Origin: Telluribacter humicola
GTDB taxonomy: Bacteria > Bacteroidota > Bacteroidia > Cytophagales > Spirosomataceae
Reading direction: 5' to 3'
Length of the DNA stretch: 64,000 bases
Assembly (NCBI RefSeq): GCF_017355935.1
Contig: NZ_JAFIQT010000004.1
Coordinates: forward strand, 248,001 to 312,000
The notes under the pieces are model-generated. The model searched no databases. It saw only the letters and a list, made by a program, of their open reading frames with translations, and was not told the DNA's origin. Both the position numbers and the translations under genes were made by a program. Positions 1 through 9,020 of the stretch are shown piece by piece (the stretch's first letter is position 1; every line of letters starts with the position of its first letter).

Positions 1-42
1 TGCGTGTGATTGTGTATCCCCTATATAAATAATGCGTTTCAT
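1..42 (-). CDS. 5' end of a gene cut by the window edge (possible glycosyltransferase)
   Basis: Fourteen codons read from an ATG at position 42 to the window edge without a stop (MKRIIYIGDTQSHA). It lies 38 bp after the stop of the Wzy-like gene on the same strand, so it probably continues the exopolysaccharide operon. A short basic start followed by a beta strand and a Gly-Asp turn is common at the N terminus of GT-B glycosyltransferases, but fourteen residues cannot prove this. The leader carries ATACACACACT ending 13 nt before the ATG, the same arrangement seen before the GDP-mannose dehydratase gene. Confidence 0.5.
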   Translation of the reverse strand, partial: MKRIIYIGDTQSHA

Positions 43-80
43 TGCTGATTAATAAAGTGTGTGTATCTCTAAAAAAGATC

Positions 81-1736
81 TTAGTTGTACGTATACCTTC
101 CCCTCAACAAATAGGTACTCACCAAAAATGTAAAATGAATGACCAGCAGATAAAGAAAGACAAGTTCTATCCAGCCCCTCATGGCGAATGTGTACAGGTT
201 GACTACATGTTCTGATGCGGTAGATACGGACAGAAACGAAAACAAGCTGGTAACAGAAATGAGGCCGGCAAGGCTGATAAACGTTTCGTCGGTATTAATG
301 CCTTTGATAGCGAGTAGATCTATCAGGAAATAGACAATGAATATTCCCCCTGCCAGATATAAAAGGTACCACCATCCAAATGATGCCATTCCGGTTCCGG
401 AGAATTGCCCGGTTCTGAAACCTCCTAATGCAGCTGTACCTCCCCCGGCTAAGTAGTAGAGATAGTCGCCAAATGAAATGCTTATGAGATCGTTCTTGTC
501 AATTTCAACCTGCAGAACAGTTAAGAGCGGCTGTGGTAGTATAGCCAATATCCTGTTTAGCGAATAGTCCCGCATTCTTTCATCGGCGCTACCCAGCTTG
601 ATAGCTTGCTCCAGACTGAGATCATTGAATTTCAGGTTGCTAAACCGGGCAAGGTATATGTTACTGAAATATTCTTCATCCCAGGCATCCATGTTCACCT
701 TCGCTACCTTCTTGTAGGTCTTTAGTTCTTCTTTGTTTTGATAGACTTCTAACGTCTTGGCAAGAAGCTCTGAACTTGAAACATCAGTACGTAATCCTCT
801 TACCACGACCATTGCTGTTCCCAGATCAGCCAGCGGACCGGTTATCAGCCAAAAGGATAGCACACATATCAATAGGTTTTTATAGCTAAACAGCTTATTA
901 GGACTGTACTTACCTAGTAGCAATCCCATAAAATACGCAAGACCTATGGAAGTAAAACCGTACATGAATGCTCCTCTGCTATTGGTACCAATACTGATAG
1001 CCAGTAGTATCAGGGCATAAAGGCCTAACATCTTATAGGGTACTTGTTCGCTTTCATGAACTTTACTATACAATCGCTTCAGTGGCAGAATAAATGGTGC
1101 GTAGGAAAGGCCGACAAACCCCCTGATAAACTGGCTGGAAGTTGAGACATTTTCTTTGTTCTCGTGTACGCCAGCGACAAAATACAGATAGAACATGGAG
1201 GTCATACCTATCATGCCTATGATCCATACTTCAAGGTTTCGGGGGGGACTAAACAGATTTGTAGAAACGAGAGAGGTCTGTAACCCTCTTTTGAGAATGG
1301 ATTGTATGAAAAAATTATTTCTGTAAATTATATGGGTAACAACTAGTGTTAGAAGGGAGGCTAGGGAGTGTATGAATACTTCAATCGGATAATTCAGATT
1401 GAATATCAGCGGATTGAGTTCCAGTAATGTAAACAGTATAGGAATATAGTATTGTGTCAGTGAGTACCCGATTATCATGAACGTTGATAGTGGGTAATCC
1501 TGAATGTTTTTAGAATCCAAGACGAATCGGTCGGTTATAGCCCAGGCTACCAGCACGGAGGAGCAGGCAAATAGATTCTCCTGGCTGTAGAATACAGTTA
1601 CCTGTATGGCGGCTGATATGCTGATTGAAACCCAGATTAGCTTTTTGAATAGACCAAGAAACGGGTTGTTACTTTTTGTCAACCTGGATTCGTGGGAAGC
1701 TACTTCTGCTGGTATGTAGGTGGATATTGTATTCAT
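81..1736 (-). CDS. Wzy-like O-antigen/exopolysaccharide polymerase, polytopic membrane protein
   Basis: This 551-residue protein has about ten to twelve hydrophobic segments, beginning near residues 33-52. A large hydrophilic loop lies at roughly 310-430, before the last membrane helices. Polytopic proteins of this size with one big periplasmic loop, sitting in a Wza/Wzc/Wzx cluster, are usually Wzy polymerases that join lipid-linked repeat units at the outer face of the inner membrane. A GTNSRGAF stretch near residue 251 resembles the Ser-Arg-Gly segment often seen in this group. Wzy families are very divergent, so the call rests mostly on topology and context. It follows the flippase gene by 130 bp and ends 38 bp before the next, partial gene. 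A different polytopic role, such as an O-acetyltransferase, is less likely because no family motif for one is visible. Confidence 0.65.
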   Translation of the reverse strand: MNTISTYIPAEVASHESRLTKSNNPFLGLFKKLIWVSISISAAIQVTVFYSQENLFACSSVLVAWAITDRFVLDSKNIQDYPLSTFMIIGYSLTQYYIPILFTLLELNPLIFNLNYPIEVFIHSLASLLTLVVTHIIYRNNFFIQSILKRGLQTSLVSTNLFSPPRNLEVWIIGMIGMTSMFYLYFVAGVHENKENVSTSSQFIRGFVGLSYAPFILPLKRLYSKVHESEQVPYKMLGLYALILLAISIGTNSRGAFMYGFTSIGLAYFMGLLLGKYSPNKLFSYKNLLICVLSFWLITGPLADLGTAMVVVRGLRTDVSSSELLAKTLEVYQNKEELKTYKKVAKVNMDAWDEEYFSNIYLARFSNLKFNDLSLEQAIKLGSADERMRDYSLNRILAILPQPLLTVLQVEIDKNDLISISFGDYLYYLAGGGTAALGGFRTGQFSGTGMASFGWWYLLYLAGGIFIVYFLIDLLAIKGINTDETFISLAGLISVTSLFSFLSVSTASEHVVNLYTFAMRGWIELVFLYLLVIHFTFLVSTYLLRGRYTYN

Positions 1737-1866
1737 ACGCTTTCCTTCGTTGCTTTCTTACTAGTAAAAAAAGTGACTTACCCAGCCGAAAATCATATTG
1801 TAATTTGACCTAATTTTTGAATGTATTCAGTCTTCTATTTTCTAGTTCAATTGGGGATTATTCACT

Positions 1867-3450
1867 TTATTGATTGTATTTATTGCTTAGCTGGTCCAGG
1901 TAATTTGATGCAAACTTGCTAGTCCTAAGGTGCCTTATAATTGATAAGTTATTCACCAACAAGTACACTTTGAGCTTGGCAACTTTTGGGATGCATTGTT
2001 GATATCTCCACATGTTCCAAACAAGAATGGAGACACCTACTATAAGTAGTGTCCACTTCACGTTTGGAAATAAGTTTATAGATATCACCGTAGCACCAGC
2101 GACCCACACCGATAGCTCTGCTGTTTTAGATGCTTTATCCGGCCATCTTAGCCCATTTTGTAATAGCCATTCCTTGGCGAGCTTTTTATAGCTATATAAT
2201 GATAATAACTCAGCAAGTAGCAGAGCTATTCCTGCACTGAGTATTGATAGTTGAGAATATAATATATAGGTAGTGATGAGTACTATACCTGTACAAATAG
2301 CGGATATTATTATCTGTGATCGTATCAGGTTATTTCCAATAGCGATTGCTACTGCCGGCTGAGCTACTGCGAATACCAGAATAACTAAGGAGAAGAGAGC
2401 AAATAAGATAGGATCAAATGGCATGGCACCTTTTGTCCAGATGGAGTATAAAGGCTCAGCGACTAGTTGGAAGGTGACGATGCCCGGTGCCAGTATTACC
2501 ACCACCACCAGCCATATTGTACTAAATGCAGCCTCACTTTTATTCTGTTCCTTCTCATTAAGAAAGTTCATTAGTTCGGGCAGAAGTGGCTGTGTAATAG
2601 TAAGTAAACCTTGCTGGGCTACATTGGCTCCTGTTCTGATCGTGGAGAAGTTCGCTACTGCTCTGGCTCCAAGTATTGGCGCCAAAATCAGCCGGATCCC
2701 CTGTTGTCTAAAGTTATCCAGTAGGTACCTGCCTGACAGGATTAAGGATCTTTTGTAGTTGTCAAATCCAGTTTTATACGATCCGCCTTTTATAGAAAGT
2801 TGGGTACTTTTAAAAAGCGTTACTATATCTCTTACCTTAAATAGCTGGATAATTACTAATGCTATAAAGCCTTTTACTGTGGCAGCGAGTATATCGTCTC
2901 CGTAGATAATACCAATCAGAGGGACAATCGTTGTAATCAACGTAGTTACAACATCCCACCATACAGTTCTTGGATAGTAGCCAAATGGAATTAACGCTCT
3001 GTACAGTAGCCCCGTGAAGTTGGTAACAAATGTTAAACTTATCCATTGGAGTATGAATACCATGATAAATTTAAATGATAGGCTCTCTGCCAGCAGATCA
3101 TTTACATAGGGACTAAATAAGGTGATGTTATAGATTATGATAGATAAAACTGCAAATTCAGCAATACCTATACAAAGGCACGATAGTAGCCCTGAGGAAA
3201 GTAATGCGCTTATTTTATTTTTATCGCTTGCTCCAATTTTTAAGAATTCATTACCTAAATATTCGATATGCCCCTGGTCTAGTATGGTTGTAATACTTAC
3301 TAAGGATAGTATTCCGATCCAGATGCCATATTCTTCAACGCTCCAGTAGGTAAGATAGATGGGAACGATCGCTATCTGAGTCAAAAGCGTGATCCCAATT
3401 CTGGTCCATGATGCAAAGCTGCCTGAAATAATCCTTTTAGCAGATGACAT
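1867..3450 (-). CDS. Wzx-like oligosaccharide flippase (polysaccharide biosynthesis family, MOP superfamily)
   Basis: The protein has 527 residues and about fourteen hydrophobic segments spread along its whole length. The N terminus is a short amphipathic start followed by SFASWTRIGITLLTQ, as in PST/MATE-like flippases. Such proteins move undecaprenyl-diphosphate-linked repeat units across the inner membrane. The position fits: 86 bp after the GDP-mannose dehydratase gene and 130 bp before the polymerase gene, same strand. The C-terminal third (about 330-480) keeps alternating hydrophobic helices typical of the polysaccharide biosynthesis C-terminal domain. The length is normal for Wzx (about 420-530). 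Short antisense open frames inside the gene are shadows. Confidence 0.82.
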   Translation of the reverse strand: MSSAKRIISGSFASWTRIGITLLTQIAIVPIYLTYWSVEEYGIWIGILSLVSITTILDQGHIEYLGNEFLKIGASDKNKISALLSSGLLSCLCIGIAEFAVLSIIIYNITLFSPYVNDLLAESLSFKFIMVFILQWISLTFVTNFTGLLYRALIPFGYYPRTVWWDVVTTLITTIVPLIGIIYGDDILAATVKGFIALVIIQLFKVRDIVTLFKSTQLSIKGGSYKTGFDNYKRSLILSGRYLLDNFRQQGIRLILAPILGARAVANFSTIRTGANVAQQGLLTITQPLLPELMNFLNEKEQNKSEAAFSTIWLVVVVILAPGIVTFQLVAEPLYSIWTKGAMPFDPILFALFSLVILVFAVAQPAVAIAIGNNLIRSQIIISAICTGIVLITTYILYSQLSILSAGIALLLAELLSLYSYKKLAKEWLLQNGLRWPDKASKTAELSVWVAGATVISINLFPNVKWTLLIVGVSILVWNMWRYQQCIPKVAKLKVYLLVNNLSIIRHLRTSKFASNYLDQLSNKYNQ

Positions 3451-3536
3451 TAATATCTATCTTAATTTAGGTTATGTTCTATTTGCTTTATTATAGAACT
3501 AGTGCTTTGATATCTCCTTTGCGTTGAAAAAACTCA

Positions 3537-4682
3537 TTATTCAAAATAATTAAGTACTTCAAAGCCTTCATTGAGCAGTAGCTTGTCCCTCTGGAACAGT
3601 CTTAGATCAGCTAGTGCCATGTCTTCGATCAGCATCTGCAGGGTGTACTTTGGATTCCAGCCCAGCTTCGTTTGTGACTTTGTAGGATCGCCAATCAGCA
3701 GCTCTACTTCGGTGGGGCGGTAGTAGCGGGGATCAATGCTCAGTACCACTGTACCCGCTGCCAGGTGCTTTCCGTAGGGGATACCCAACTCTTCCAGCCG
3801 GTCATTATCTACGGCTACTATGATACCTACTTCATTCTCAGCATTACCGGTAAACTCAACGGTCACTCCCAGGAAGGAGAAGGTCTGGCGGATAAACTCC
3901 CGAACCCGGGTGGTCACACCGGTCGCAATAACAAAATCCTCCGGCTTGTCCTGCTGCAGGATCAGGTACATCGCTTCTAGGTAATCTTTGGCGTGTCCCC
4001 AGTCCCGCTGAGCGTCAATATTGCCCATGTGCAAACAGTCCTGTAAGCCCAGCACGATCTTGGCCGCGGCTCGGGTGATCTTACGGGTCACAAAGGTTTC
4101 GCCACGAAGTGGTGATTCGTGGTTGAAGAGGATGCCGTTGCAGGCGTACATATGGTAGGCTTCGCGGTAGTTGACCGTAATCCAGTAGGCGTACAGCTTA
4201 GCTACGGCGTAGGGGGAGCGGGGGTAGAAAGGGGTGGTCTCCGACTGGGGTACCGCCTGTACCAGCCCATAGAGTTCAGAGGTAGAAGCCTGGTAGATGC
4301 GGGTCTTTTGGGTGAGGCCTAACAGCCTAACGGCTTCCAGTATACGTAAGGTGCCGATGCCATCGGCATTGGCAGTATATTCGGGTTCATCAAAGCTGAC
4401 CTTGACGTGGCTCATGGCGGCCAGGTTGTAGATCTCGTCAGGCTGTACCTCCTGGATGATGCGGGTAAGATTCATCGAATCGGTCAGGTCGCCGTAGTGG
4501 AGGATAAAGCGGGGGTCCTGCACGTGGGGGTCCTGGTAGAGGTGATCGATGCGGTCGGTGTTGAACAGAGAGGTGCGCCGCTTGATGCCGTGTACGGTAT
4601 AGCCTTTGCTGAGTAGCAATTCGCTTAGATAGGCTCCGTCCTGGCCGGTTACGCCGGTAATAAGGGCTACTTTGCTATTCAT
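3537..4682 (-). CDS. gmd: GDP-mannose 4,6-dehydratase
   Basis: This enzyme converts GDP-mannose to GDP-4-dehydro-6-deoxymannose, the precursor of GDP-fucose, GDP-rhamnose and related sugars. The start is placed at 4682, giving 381 residues beginning [16 protein letters not shown], the usual N terminus; an in-frame upstream ATG at 4730 would add 16 unlikely residues. The NAD(P)-binding motif GVTGQDG is at residues 10-16. The catalytic set of extended SDR dehydratases is present: STSE with Glu near 136, and Tyr158/Lys162 in [15 protein letters not shown] near 194 and the EVGII and [14 protein letters not shown] segments are also typical. No GDP-fucose synthase lies in the window, so the final sugar is unknown. 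The gene probably has its own promoter (4829-4836) and a leader hairpin (4757-4783). Confidence 0.96.
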   Translation of the reverse strand: MNSKVALITGVTGQDGAYLSELLLSKGYTVHGIKRRTSLFNTDRIDHLYQDPHVQDPRFILHYGDLTDSMNLTRIIQEVQPDEIYNLAAMSHVKVSFDEPEYTANADGIGTLRILEAVRLLGLTQKTRIYQASTSELYGLVQAVPQSETTPFYPRSPYAVAKLYAYWITVNYREAYHMYACNGILFNHESPLRGETFVTRKITRAAAKIVLGLQDCLHMGNIDAQRDWGHAKDYLEAMYLILQQDKPEDFVIATGVTTRVREFIRQTFSFLGVTVEFTGNAENEVGIIVAVDNDRLEELGIPYGKHLAAGTVVLSIDPRYYRPTEVELLIGDPTKSQTKLGWNPKYTLQMLIEDMALADLRLFQRDKLLLNEGFEVLNYFE

Positions 4683-4695
4683 GTTTATATAATAT

Positions 4696-4706
4696 AGTGT
4701 GTGTAT
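4696..4706 (-). promoter_or_regulatory. Leader motif ATACACACACT before gmd
   Basis: The 11-mer lies on the minus strand and is followed by a TATATTATATAAAC-type AT-rich stretch leading to the ATG at 4682. The same 11-mer at the same 13-nt distance precedes the partial gene at the left edge (56-66). It may be a translation-enhancing leader or a regulator site; the function is unknown. Confidence 0.3.
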
Positions 4707-4756
4707 AGTTAATTTCTTCAGAGAAAACATGTATGCAAAACATGCTTTTCCTTTTT

Positions 4757-4783
4757 GTCAAAATCAGCTATGCTGATTTTGAC
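4757..4783 (-). promoter_or_regulatory. Perfect 12-bp hairpin in the gmd leader
   Basis: GTCAAAATCAGC and its exact reverse complement are separated by three bases. On the minus strand it is followed by A-rich sequence rather than a T-run, so it is not a standard terminator for the upstream genes. It lies inside the predicted 5' leader of gmd, about 75 bases before the start codon, and could act as an RNA structure or operator. Confidence 0.45.
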
Positions 4784-4828
4784 TTTATTCGAAATATTAT
4801 GCATATATCTTTCATTGTACTTATAAAC

Positions 4829-4836
4829 CAAATATA
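4829..4836 (-). promoter_or_regulatory. Bacteroidota-type -7 element for gmd
   Basis: TATATTTG on the minus strand fits TAnnTTTG exactly. No clear TTG is found 17-21 bp upstream. Transcription would start near 4822 and give a leader of about 140 bases. Confidence 0.4.
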
Positions 4837-5155
4837 ATCTTTTACAGATATAGTGCGTCTAAAATATTATCTAGTGGTCGATGTAGTATAACATATCTTA
4901 TATCCCAGTAGCTAACCTTACTAATTGTCAGTCATGCTACATGCAATCGTTCTGGTTTGTGCAGAAGGTCGAAACAAGAGCTATACTTTGCTTATCTCTT
5001 TATCTTCCTTCTGCACTTTTATATCTCTATCCAATTCAATTGATTAAATAATTTATCCTTATTCATTTTCAACCCTTGCCTACTGGTCCAATAGTACTAC
5101 TTCGGGAGTAGATAAAAATAGCAGCCAGGGGTTATTGAAAACATATAGTATCCAA

Positions 5156-7525
5156 TTAATTGACGAGCTGTTTGAGCCTATACTGCCAGTCCCGTGTCTT
5201 ATTTCCCTTCTCTCCCTCGTAGTACCCATAGCCGTAGCCTCCGTATCCGTAGCCGTACCCATAGCCGCTTCCGTAGTTGACACCGTTAAAGATGACACTA
5301 AGGTTATTGAACCGCTTGGCCCGGTTAAGATCTCCAATGTGGTTCAGGTGGGAACGTAGCGTGTAGTTGTAGCGCACCAGGAAAAGGGTTGCGTCTGAAT
5401 ATTCGGCAATCAGTGACGCATCTGTCACCAGTCCGTAAGGCGGGCAGTCAATGAGTACGTAGTCATATTGCTGACGTAGCTCCTTTATCAGTTGCGGCAG
5501 TCGGCCGTTACCCAACAGTTCAGTAGGGTTAGGCGGGATAGGTCCGCTGGTGATCACATCAAACTTAGGGTGTACCCCTGACGACTGGATCAGCTCCCAT
5601 ATGTCGCTCTGCCCGATCAGGTAGTTGGTTACCCCCTGGTCGTTGGGTAGCTGCAGACGCTCCTGTATCGAAGGTTTACGCAGGTCCATACCGAGCAGGA
5701 TGACGCGCTTATCAGCATAGGCCAGACTGGCTGCCAGATTGATGCTGATGAAGCTCTTGCCCTCGCCCCCTATCGAAGAAGTAAACATGAGCGTACGACA
5801 GCTGCCGTCACCCAGGTACTGTAGGTTGGCTCGTAGAGCGCGGAGCTGTTCGGCTACGGCCGAACGGCTGGTCATCTTGATGATTGATTCAGAATAAACA
5901 TTTTTTTTCATCACTCCAACCTCACCCAGTATAGATACCCGGCTGATCTGCTCGATGTCATCGCGTGTATGCACCGTATTGTTGAGCATGAGCAACAGGT
6001 TGATCAGGAGCAGCGGTATCGCCACACCAGCTCCCAGAGCTCCCATCCAGATGACTGATCTCTTAGGAGCGATTGGCAGTAGGGAAACCGAAGGAGCATC
6101 TACCAGGCGGCTGTCAGTGACGGTGGAGGCATAGGCCAGCGCTGTTTCTTCACGCTTCTGTAAGAGGTACAGATAGAGGCCTTCCTTAATGGTCTGTTGG
6201 CGCTTGATACCTACATACTCGCGCTCTTTCTGAGGAATGCTGCGCAGGCCGGCGGAGAAGCGGTTGTTGACCGACTCGAGATTCTGTCGGCTCAGGTCCA
6301 GACCGCGCTTCAGGTTTTGAATGTTTTCACGAATGGCCTGCTTGACGTTTGCCATTTGGGTATTTACCGTTTCCAGGAGCGGGTTATTAGCCGTTGTAGT
6401 ACGGGCGTAGCGCTCGCGCTGGATCAGTAAGTCGTTGAAGCGTGTCAGAAGCGATACCAGCACCGGATCGCTGATCATGTATGTGGCAGGAGCTACGGCA
6501 CCATCATCACTACTCTTCTGGATGTAGTTGTCAACGCTCTCAAGGATGCGCAGCTGGACGTTTACTTCGTTGAGTTTGGTATCGTTCTCCTTAATGTTTT
6601 CCAGGAAGAGCTGGGATTCGGCGCTGATGTCGGTCAGCCCCTGCTGACGCTTATAGGACTCTACATCACGCTCTACGTCGCCCAGCTCGCCGGTAATCAG
6701 TTTCAGGCGATCCTCAATAAATTTAAGGGTGTTACTGGCCTCCCGGTTTTTATCATTGAGCGAAGACTGTATGTACACATCCAACAGCTTGTTCAGGACG
6801 TCCTTACTACGCTGTACAGATACATCATTATAGGCCAGACCCAGTACTGTGCTTTTAACATTGGGTTGCTGTATTGACAGCTTTCTGGTCATATCCATCA
6901 TCAGCGAAAATGGGTCATGGAACTTGATTGTAACGTCCATGATGGTATCATTGGCTACTCTGTTGATAGCGAATTCACCAAATTTATTGACTAGTGTACG
7001 TCCATACGGGAGCAGCTGCGTTTCATCATTGATGCTGAAATAGTCTTTATCCACCATATGAATGATCAGCGGCTCCTGGTAGGCTTGTTTGGTTAATACC
7101 TTAGGTACAATGAGTATCGGACTTTGCTTATAAAGGTCAAGTATGCCTAACCCATCCTTCGTCTGGTAGCTGACCTGTAGCCCCAGGTCATTGACTACCT
7201 GGCTCATTAGGGTCTGCGACCGCAGGATCTCCACCTCGTTTTCCACCAGCTTGTTGCTGCTGAATTGGTTGAGTTCGGAGAGTATATCGTTCTGGGCAGA
7301 GCCTACCCCTTTCTTTTCATCTTTGATCAGTAAGGTGGCCGTAGCGCGGTAGACCGGCTCGGCTATCTGGAGGTAGAAGTAGGCCGCAGTGAGAGAAAGA
7401 CACAGGAATAGGGGGAACAGGTACCAGTAACGCAGATAACGCATCAGGTATTCCCGCAGGTTAAATTCTCGCTCCTCAGTTTCGGTGTACTGTCCTGGTA
7501 CAGCTATGCGTGAATGATTTGGCAT
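5156..7525 (-). CDS. Wzc-like chain-length determinant and tyrosine autokinase (BY-kinase)
   Basis: This 789-residue inner-membrane protein controls polymer length and export in Wzy-dependent pathways. A first membrane helix (about 34-54) and a second (about 492-514) flank a long periplasmic part with a Wzz-like N-terminal domain and coiled-coil stretches (about 265-325 and 390-450). The cytoplasmic kinase domain has a Walker A motif SSIGGEGKS (about 583-591), a Walker A' ILLGMDLRKP (609-618) and a Walker B DYVLIDCPP (688-696). The tail has nine tyrosines within residues 751-769, mostly alternating with glycine, plus Tyr782; these are the expected autophosphorylation sites. It starts 73 bp after the Wza-like gene. 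Walker A' has Gly-Met where Ile-Asp is more usual before the Asp of DLRKP. Identification is secure; the phosphotyrosine sites are inferred. Confidence 0.93.
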   Translation of the reverse strand: MPNHSRIAVPGQYTETEEREFNLREYLMRYLRYWYLFPLFLCLSLTAAYFYLQIAEPVYRATATLLIKDEKKGVGSAQNDILSELNQFSSNKLVENEVEILRSQTLMSQVVNDLGLQVSYQTKDGLGILDLYKQSPILIVPKVLTKQAYQEPLIIHMVDKDYFSINDETQLLPYGRTLVNKFGEFAINRVANDTIMDVTIKFHDPFSLMMDMTRKLSIQQPNVKSTVLGLAYNDVSVQRSKDVLNKLLDVYIQSSLNDKNREASNTLKFIEDRLKLITGELGDVERDVESYKRQQGLTDISAESQLFLENIKENDTKLNEVNVQLRILESVDNYIQKSSDDGAVAPATYMISDPVLVSLLTRFNDLLIQRERYARTTTANNPLLETVNTQMANVKQAIRENIQNLKRGLDLSRQNLESVNNRFSAGLRSIPQKEREYVGIKRQQTIKEGLYLYLLQKREETALAYASTVTDSRLVDAPSVSLLPIAPKRSVIWMGALGAGVAIPLLLINLLLMLNNTVHTRDDIEQISRVSILGEVGVMKKNVYSESIIKMTSRSAVAEQLRALRANLQYLGDGSCRTLMFTSSIGGEGKSFISINLAASLAYADKRVILLGMDLRKPSIQERLQLPNDQGVTNYLIGQSDIWELIQSSGVHPKFDVITSGPIPPNPTELLGNGRLPQLIKELRQQYDYVLIDCPPYGLVTDASLIAEYSDATLFLVRYNYTLRSHLNHIGDLNRAKRFNNLSVIFNGVNYGSGYGYGYGYGGYGYGYYEGEKGNKTRDWQYRLKQLVN

Positions 7526-7598
7526 GGTGATTGGGTTTATCAGTGTTCTTAGTTAGATAAATCAATGGCTGGAAAAAAAGTATCGGTTTGCTACAGGG

Positions 7599-8420
7599 TT
7601 AGATTCGTAAGAAGTTAAAGACGAGCACAGTGAGGGTGGTGATCGAGCTAAGCACGAGGGGTAGTACCTGCATGGTGCGGTCAGTACTAGTCAGGCGGGC
7701 CTTAACGGGCTCAACGTAGATTACATCATTCTTGTGCAGGTAGTAGTAAGGGGAGCGGAAGATGTCTCTGGAAGTAAAGTCGAGGCGGGCATATTCCCGC
7801 TTGCCGTTCTCTTCCCGAATAATCAGAATGTTGTCCCGTCTGCCGTAGATGGTCATGTCACCAGCCAGACTGAGCAGCTCAGGTAGGGTGATTTTTTCGT
7901 CGGGGATGACGTACACGGCCGGGTTATTGACTTCACCCATTACCGATACCTTGAAGTTGAGCGTACGTATACTTACTGTAGGTTCCCGCAGATAGGTTTG
8001 GAGGCACTTCCGGATTTTTTCGGCTGCAACCTGAGTCTCCAGCCCAAGGATATTGATTTTCCCCGCCAGCGGCATTTCGATGTTTCCCTCATGATCCACC
8101 AGATAACCCACCGATTGAGCACGGGAGCCACCACCGGTGGTTGAGTAATTCATACTGGAGGTGGTAAACAGGTTAGCAAAGTTGAAAATCTCGTTGGATT
8201 CGGCGCTTAGGCTACCTACTACGACGGAGATAAGGTCATTGGGCTGAATAGTGGGAACGTAGTTCTGAGTGATGTTATCAGAGGAGTAGCGCAGATCCTT
8301 CCCCTGAAAATAAACAACACTTTTAGGGGATACACAACTTGTAAGACCTCCAAAGCAAATAGATAACACCAAAGTCATGTATGCTAAAACACGAGCCTGG
8401 GGGAAATGGGTACACTTCAT
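7599..8420 (-). CDS. Wza-like polysaccharide export outer-membrane lipoprotein
   Basis: The protein has 273 residues. A lipoprotein signal ends in LTSC (Cys29), so the mature protein should be lipid-anchored. A polysaccharide export domain spans about 50-135 (IQPNDLISVVVGSL... DHEGNIEMPLAGKI), followed by an SLBB-like domain (about 155-230, VSVMGEVNNPAVYVIPDEKITL). A hydrophobic C-terminal helix (about 251-271) fits the outer-membrane-spanning helix of Wza channels. It is the first gene of the exopolysaccharide unit and pairs with the Wzc-like kinase 73 bp downstream. The promoter region contains a -7-like TAAACTTG and four 20-bp direct repeats, which suggests dedicated transcriptional control of this operon. 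Confidence 0.92.
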   Translation of the reverse strand: MKCTHFPQARVLAYMTLVLSICFGGLTSCVSPKSVVYFQGKDLRYSSDNITQNYVPTIQPNDLISVVVGSLSAESNEIFNFANLFTTSSMNYSTTGGGSRAQSVGYLVDHEGNIEMPLAGKINILGLETQVAAEKIRKCLQTYLREPTVSIRTLNFKVSVMGEVNNPAVYVIPDEKITLPELLSLAGDMTIYGRRDNILIIREENGKREYARLDFTSRDIFRSPYYYLHKNDVIYVEPVKARLTSTDRTMQVLPLVLSSITTLTVLVFNFLRI

Positions 8421-8483
8421 AAATGTTGATATTTTTAAGGATGGATATGAATCAATCTGCGCTATAATTAGCTAGCAGATGCA

Positions 8484-8491
8484 CAAGTTTA
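8484..8491 (-). promoter_or_regulatory. -7 element of the exopolysaccharide operon
   Basis: TAAACTTG on the minus strand matches TAnnTTTG with one change. The -33 position (about 8511-8514) has no TTG, and the first 20-bp repeat begins exactly there. This layout suggests an activator-dependent promoter with a leader of about 57 bases. Confidence 0.4.
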
Positions 8492-8514
8492 ACAAATGCA
8501 TGGGTTGATTGTGA

Positions 8515-8594
8515 TACCACTTGATAATATGAAATACCACTTGATAATAAGCTCTACCACTTGCTAATAAGTACTACCACTTGCTAATTTTTCA
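8515..8594 (-). repeat. Four direct repeats of exactly 20 bp upstream of the Wza-like gene
   Basis: Units start at 8515, 8535, 8555 and 8575. Each begins TACCACTTG, then A or C, then TAAT; the last six bases vary. On the minus strand each reads ATTAkCAAGTGGTA. The period is about two helical turns, so all sites lie on one DNA face. The unit nearest the gene abuts the -33 region of the predicted promoter. This is the layout of a cooperative activator array. The partner is unknown; LytTR-type regulators bind short direct repeats with a similar period. Confidence 0.85.
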
Positions 8595-8923
8595 GATCAA
8601 AAAAGTGGGAGTATGAAGTGAATATTTCAGGCTAATTCATAAGTGAATCTATAAGAGAAGCGTAATCTCCCATCCGGGCCCGGGATTCCAATAGCGGTTA
8701 CCGGGCGGCCGAGAATGGCATTAACAGGGGATAGGCCGCGGCGGCTTTTATATAAATGATGCCTCACAGGATAAGTACCTTTCAGAGTAGTGTCTTGCAG
8801 CTATATCCCGGTCAGCAACAACCACTACAAGTAGAAGAAACCATACCGTCAGCCAACCGGGTTGAGGTATCTCTCCGATAGAGTTTTTTTTATAGAATTT
8901 GTATCAGGCTATGCTACAACAAA

Positions 8924-8953
8924 ACACCCTACCGAAAACTATCGGTAGGGTGT
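8924..8953 (-). terminator. Hairpin with a perfect 12-bp stem
   Basis: ACACCCTACCGA pairs exactly with TCGGTAGGGTGT across a 6-base loop. On the minus strand it is followed by TTTTGTTG, which fits a back-up terminator behind the hairpin at 8995-9020. Confidence 0.6.
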
Positions 8954-8994
8954 ATATATATATCCACACCATTAAACTAATCGTTGTTGATAGT

Positions 8995-9020
8995 AAAAAG
9001 GAGCCCACTTAAGGGCCCTT
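8995..9020 (-). terminator. Intrinsic terminator of the candidate small RNA
   Basis: On the minus strand AAGGGCCC, a six-base loop and GGGCtCCTT (one bulge) are followed directly by five T. It lies about 200 bases after the promoter at 9205-9235. Confidence 0.6.

Larger units (their letters stand above)
4683..5155. other. 473-bp intergenic leader between the tyrosine kinase gene and gmd
   Basis: No coding frame is convincing here. Read on the minus strand it holds a TATATTTG -7 element (4829-4836), a perfect 12-bp hairpin (4757-4783), and then the ATACACACACT leader motif (4696-4706). This suggests gmd and the genes after it can be transcribed separately from the Wza/Wzc pair. Confidence 0.5.

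Noticed and set aside
8515-8594. Tandem repeats that might suggest a CRISPR array
   Set aside because: The period is only 20 bp, there are four units, the variable part is six bases, and no cas gene is in the window. A regulatory repeat array fits better.
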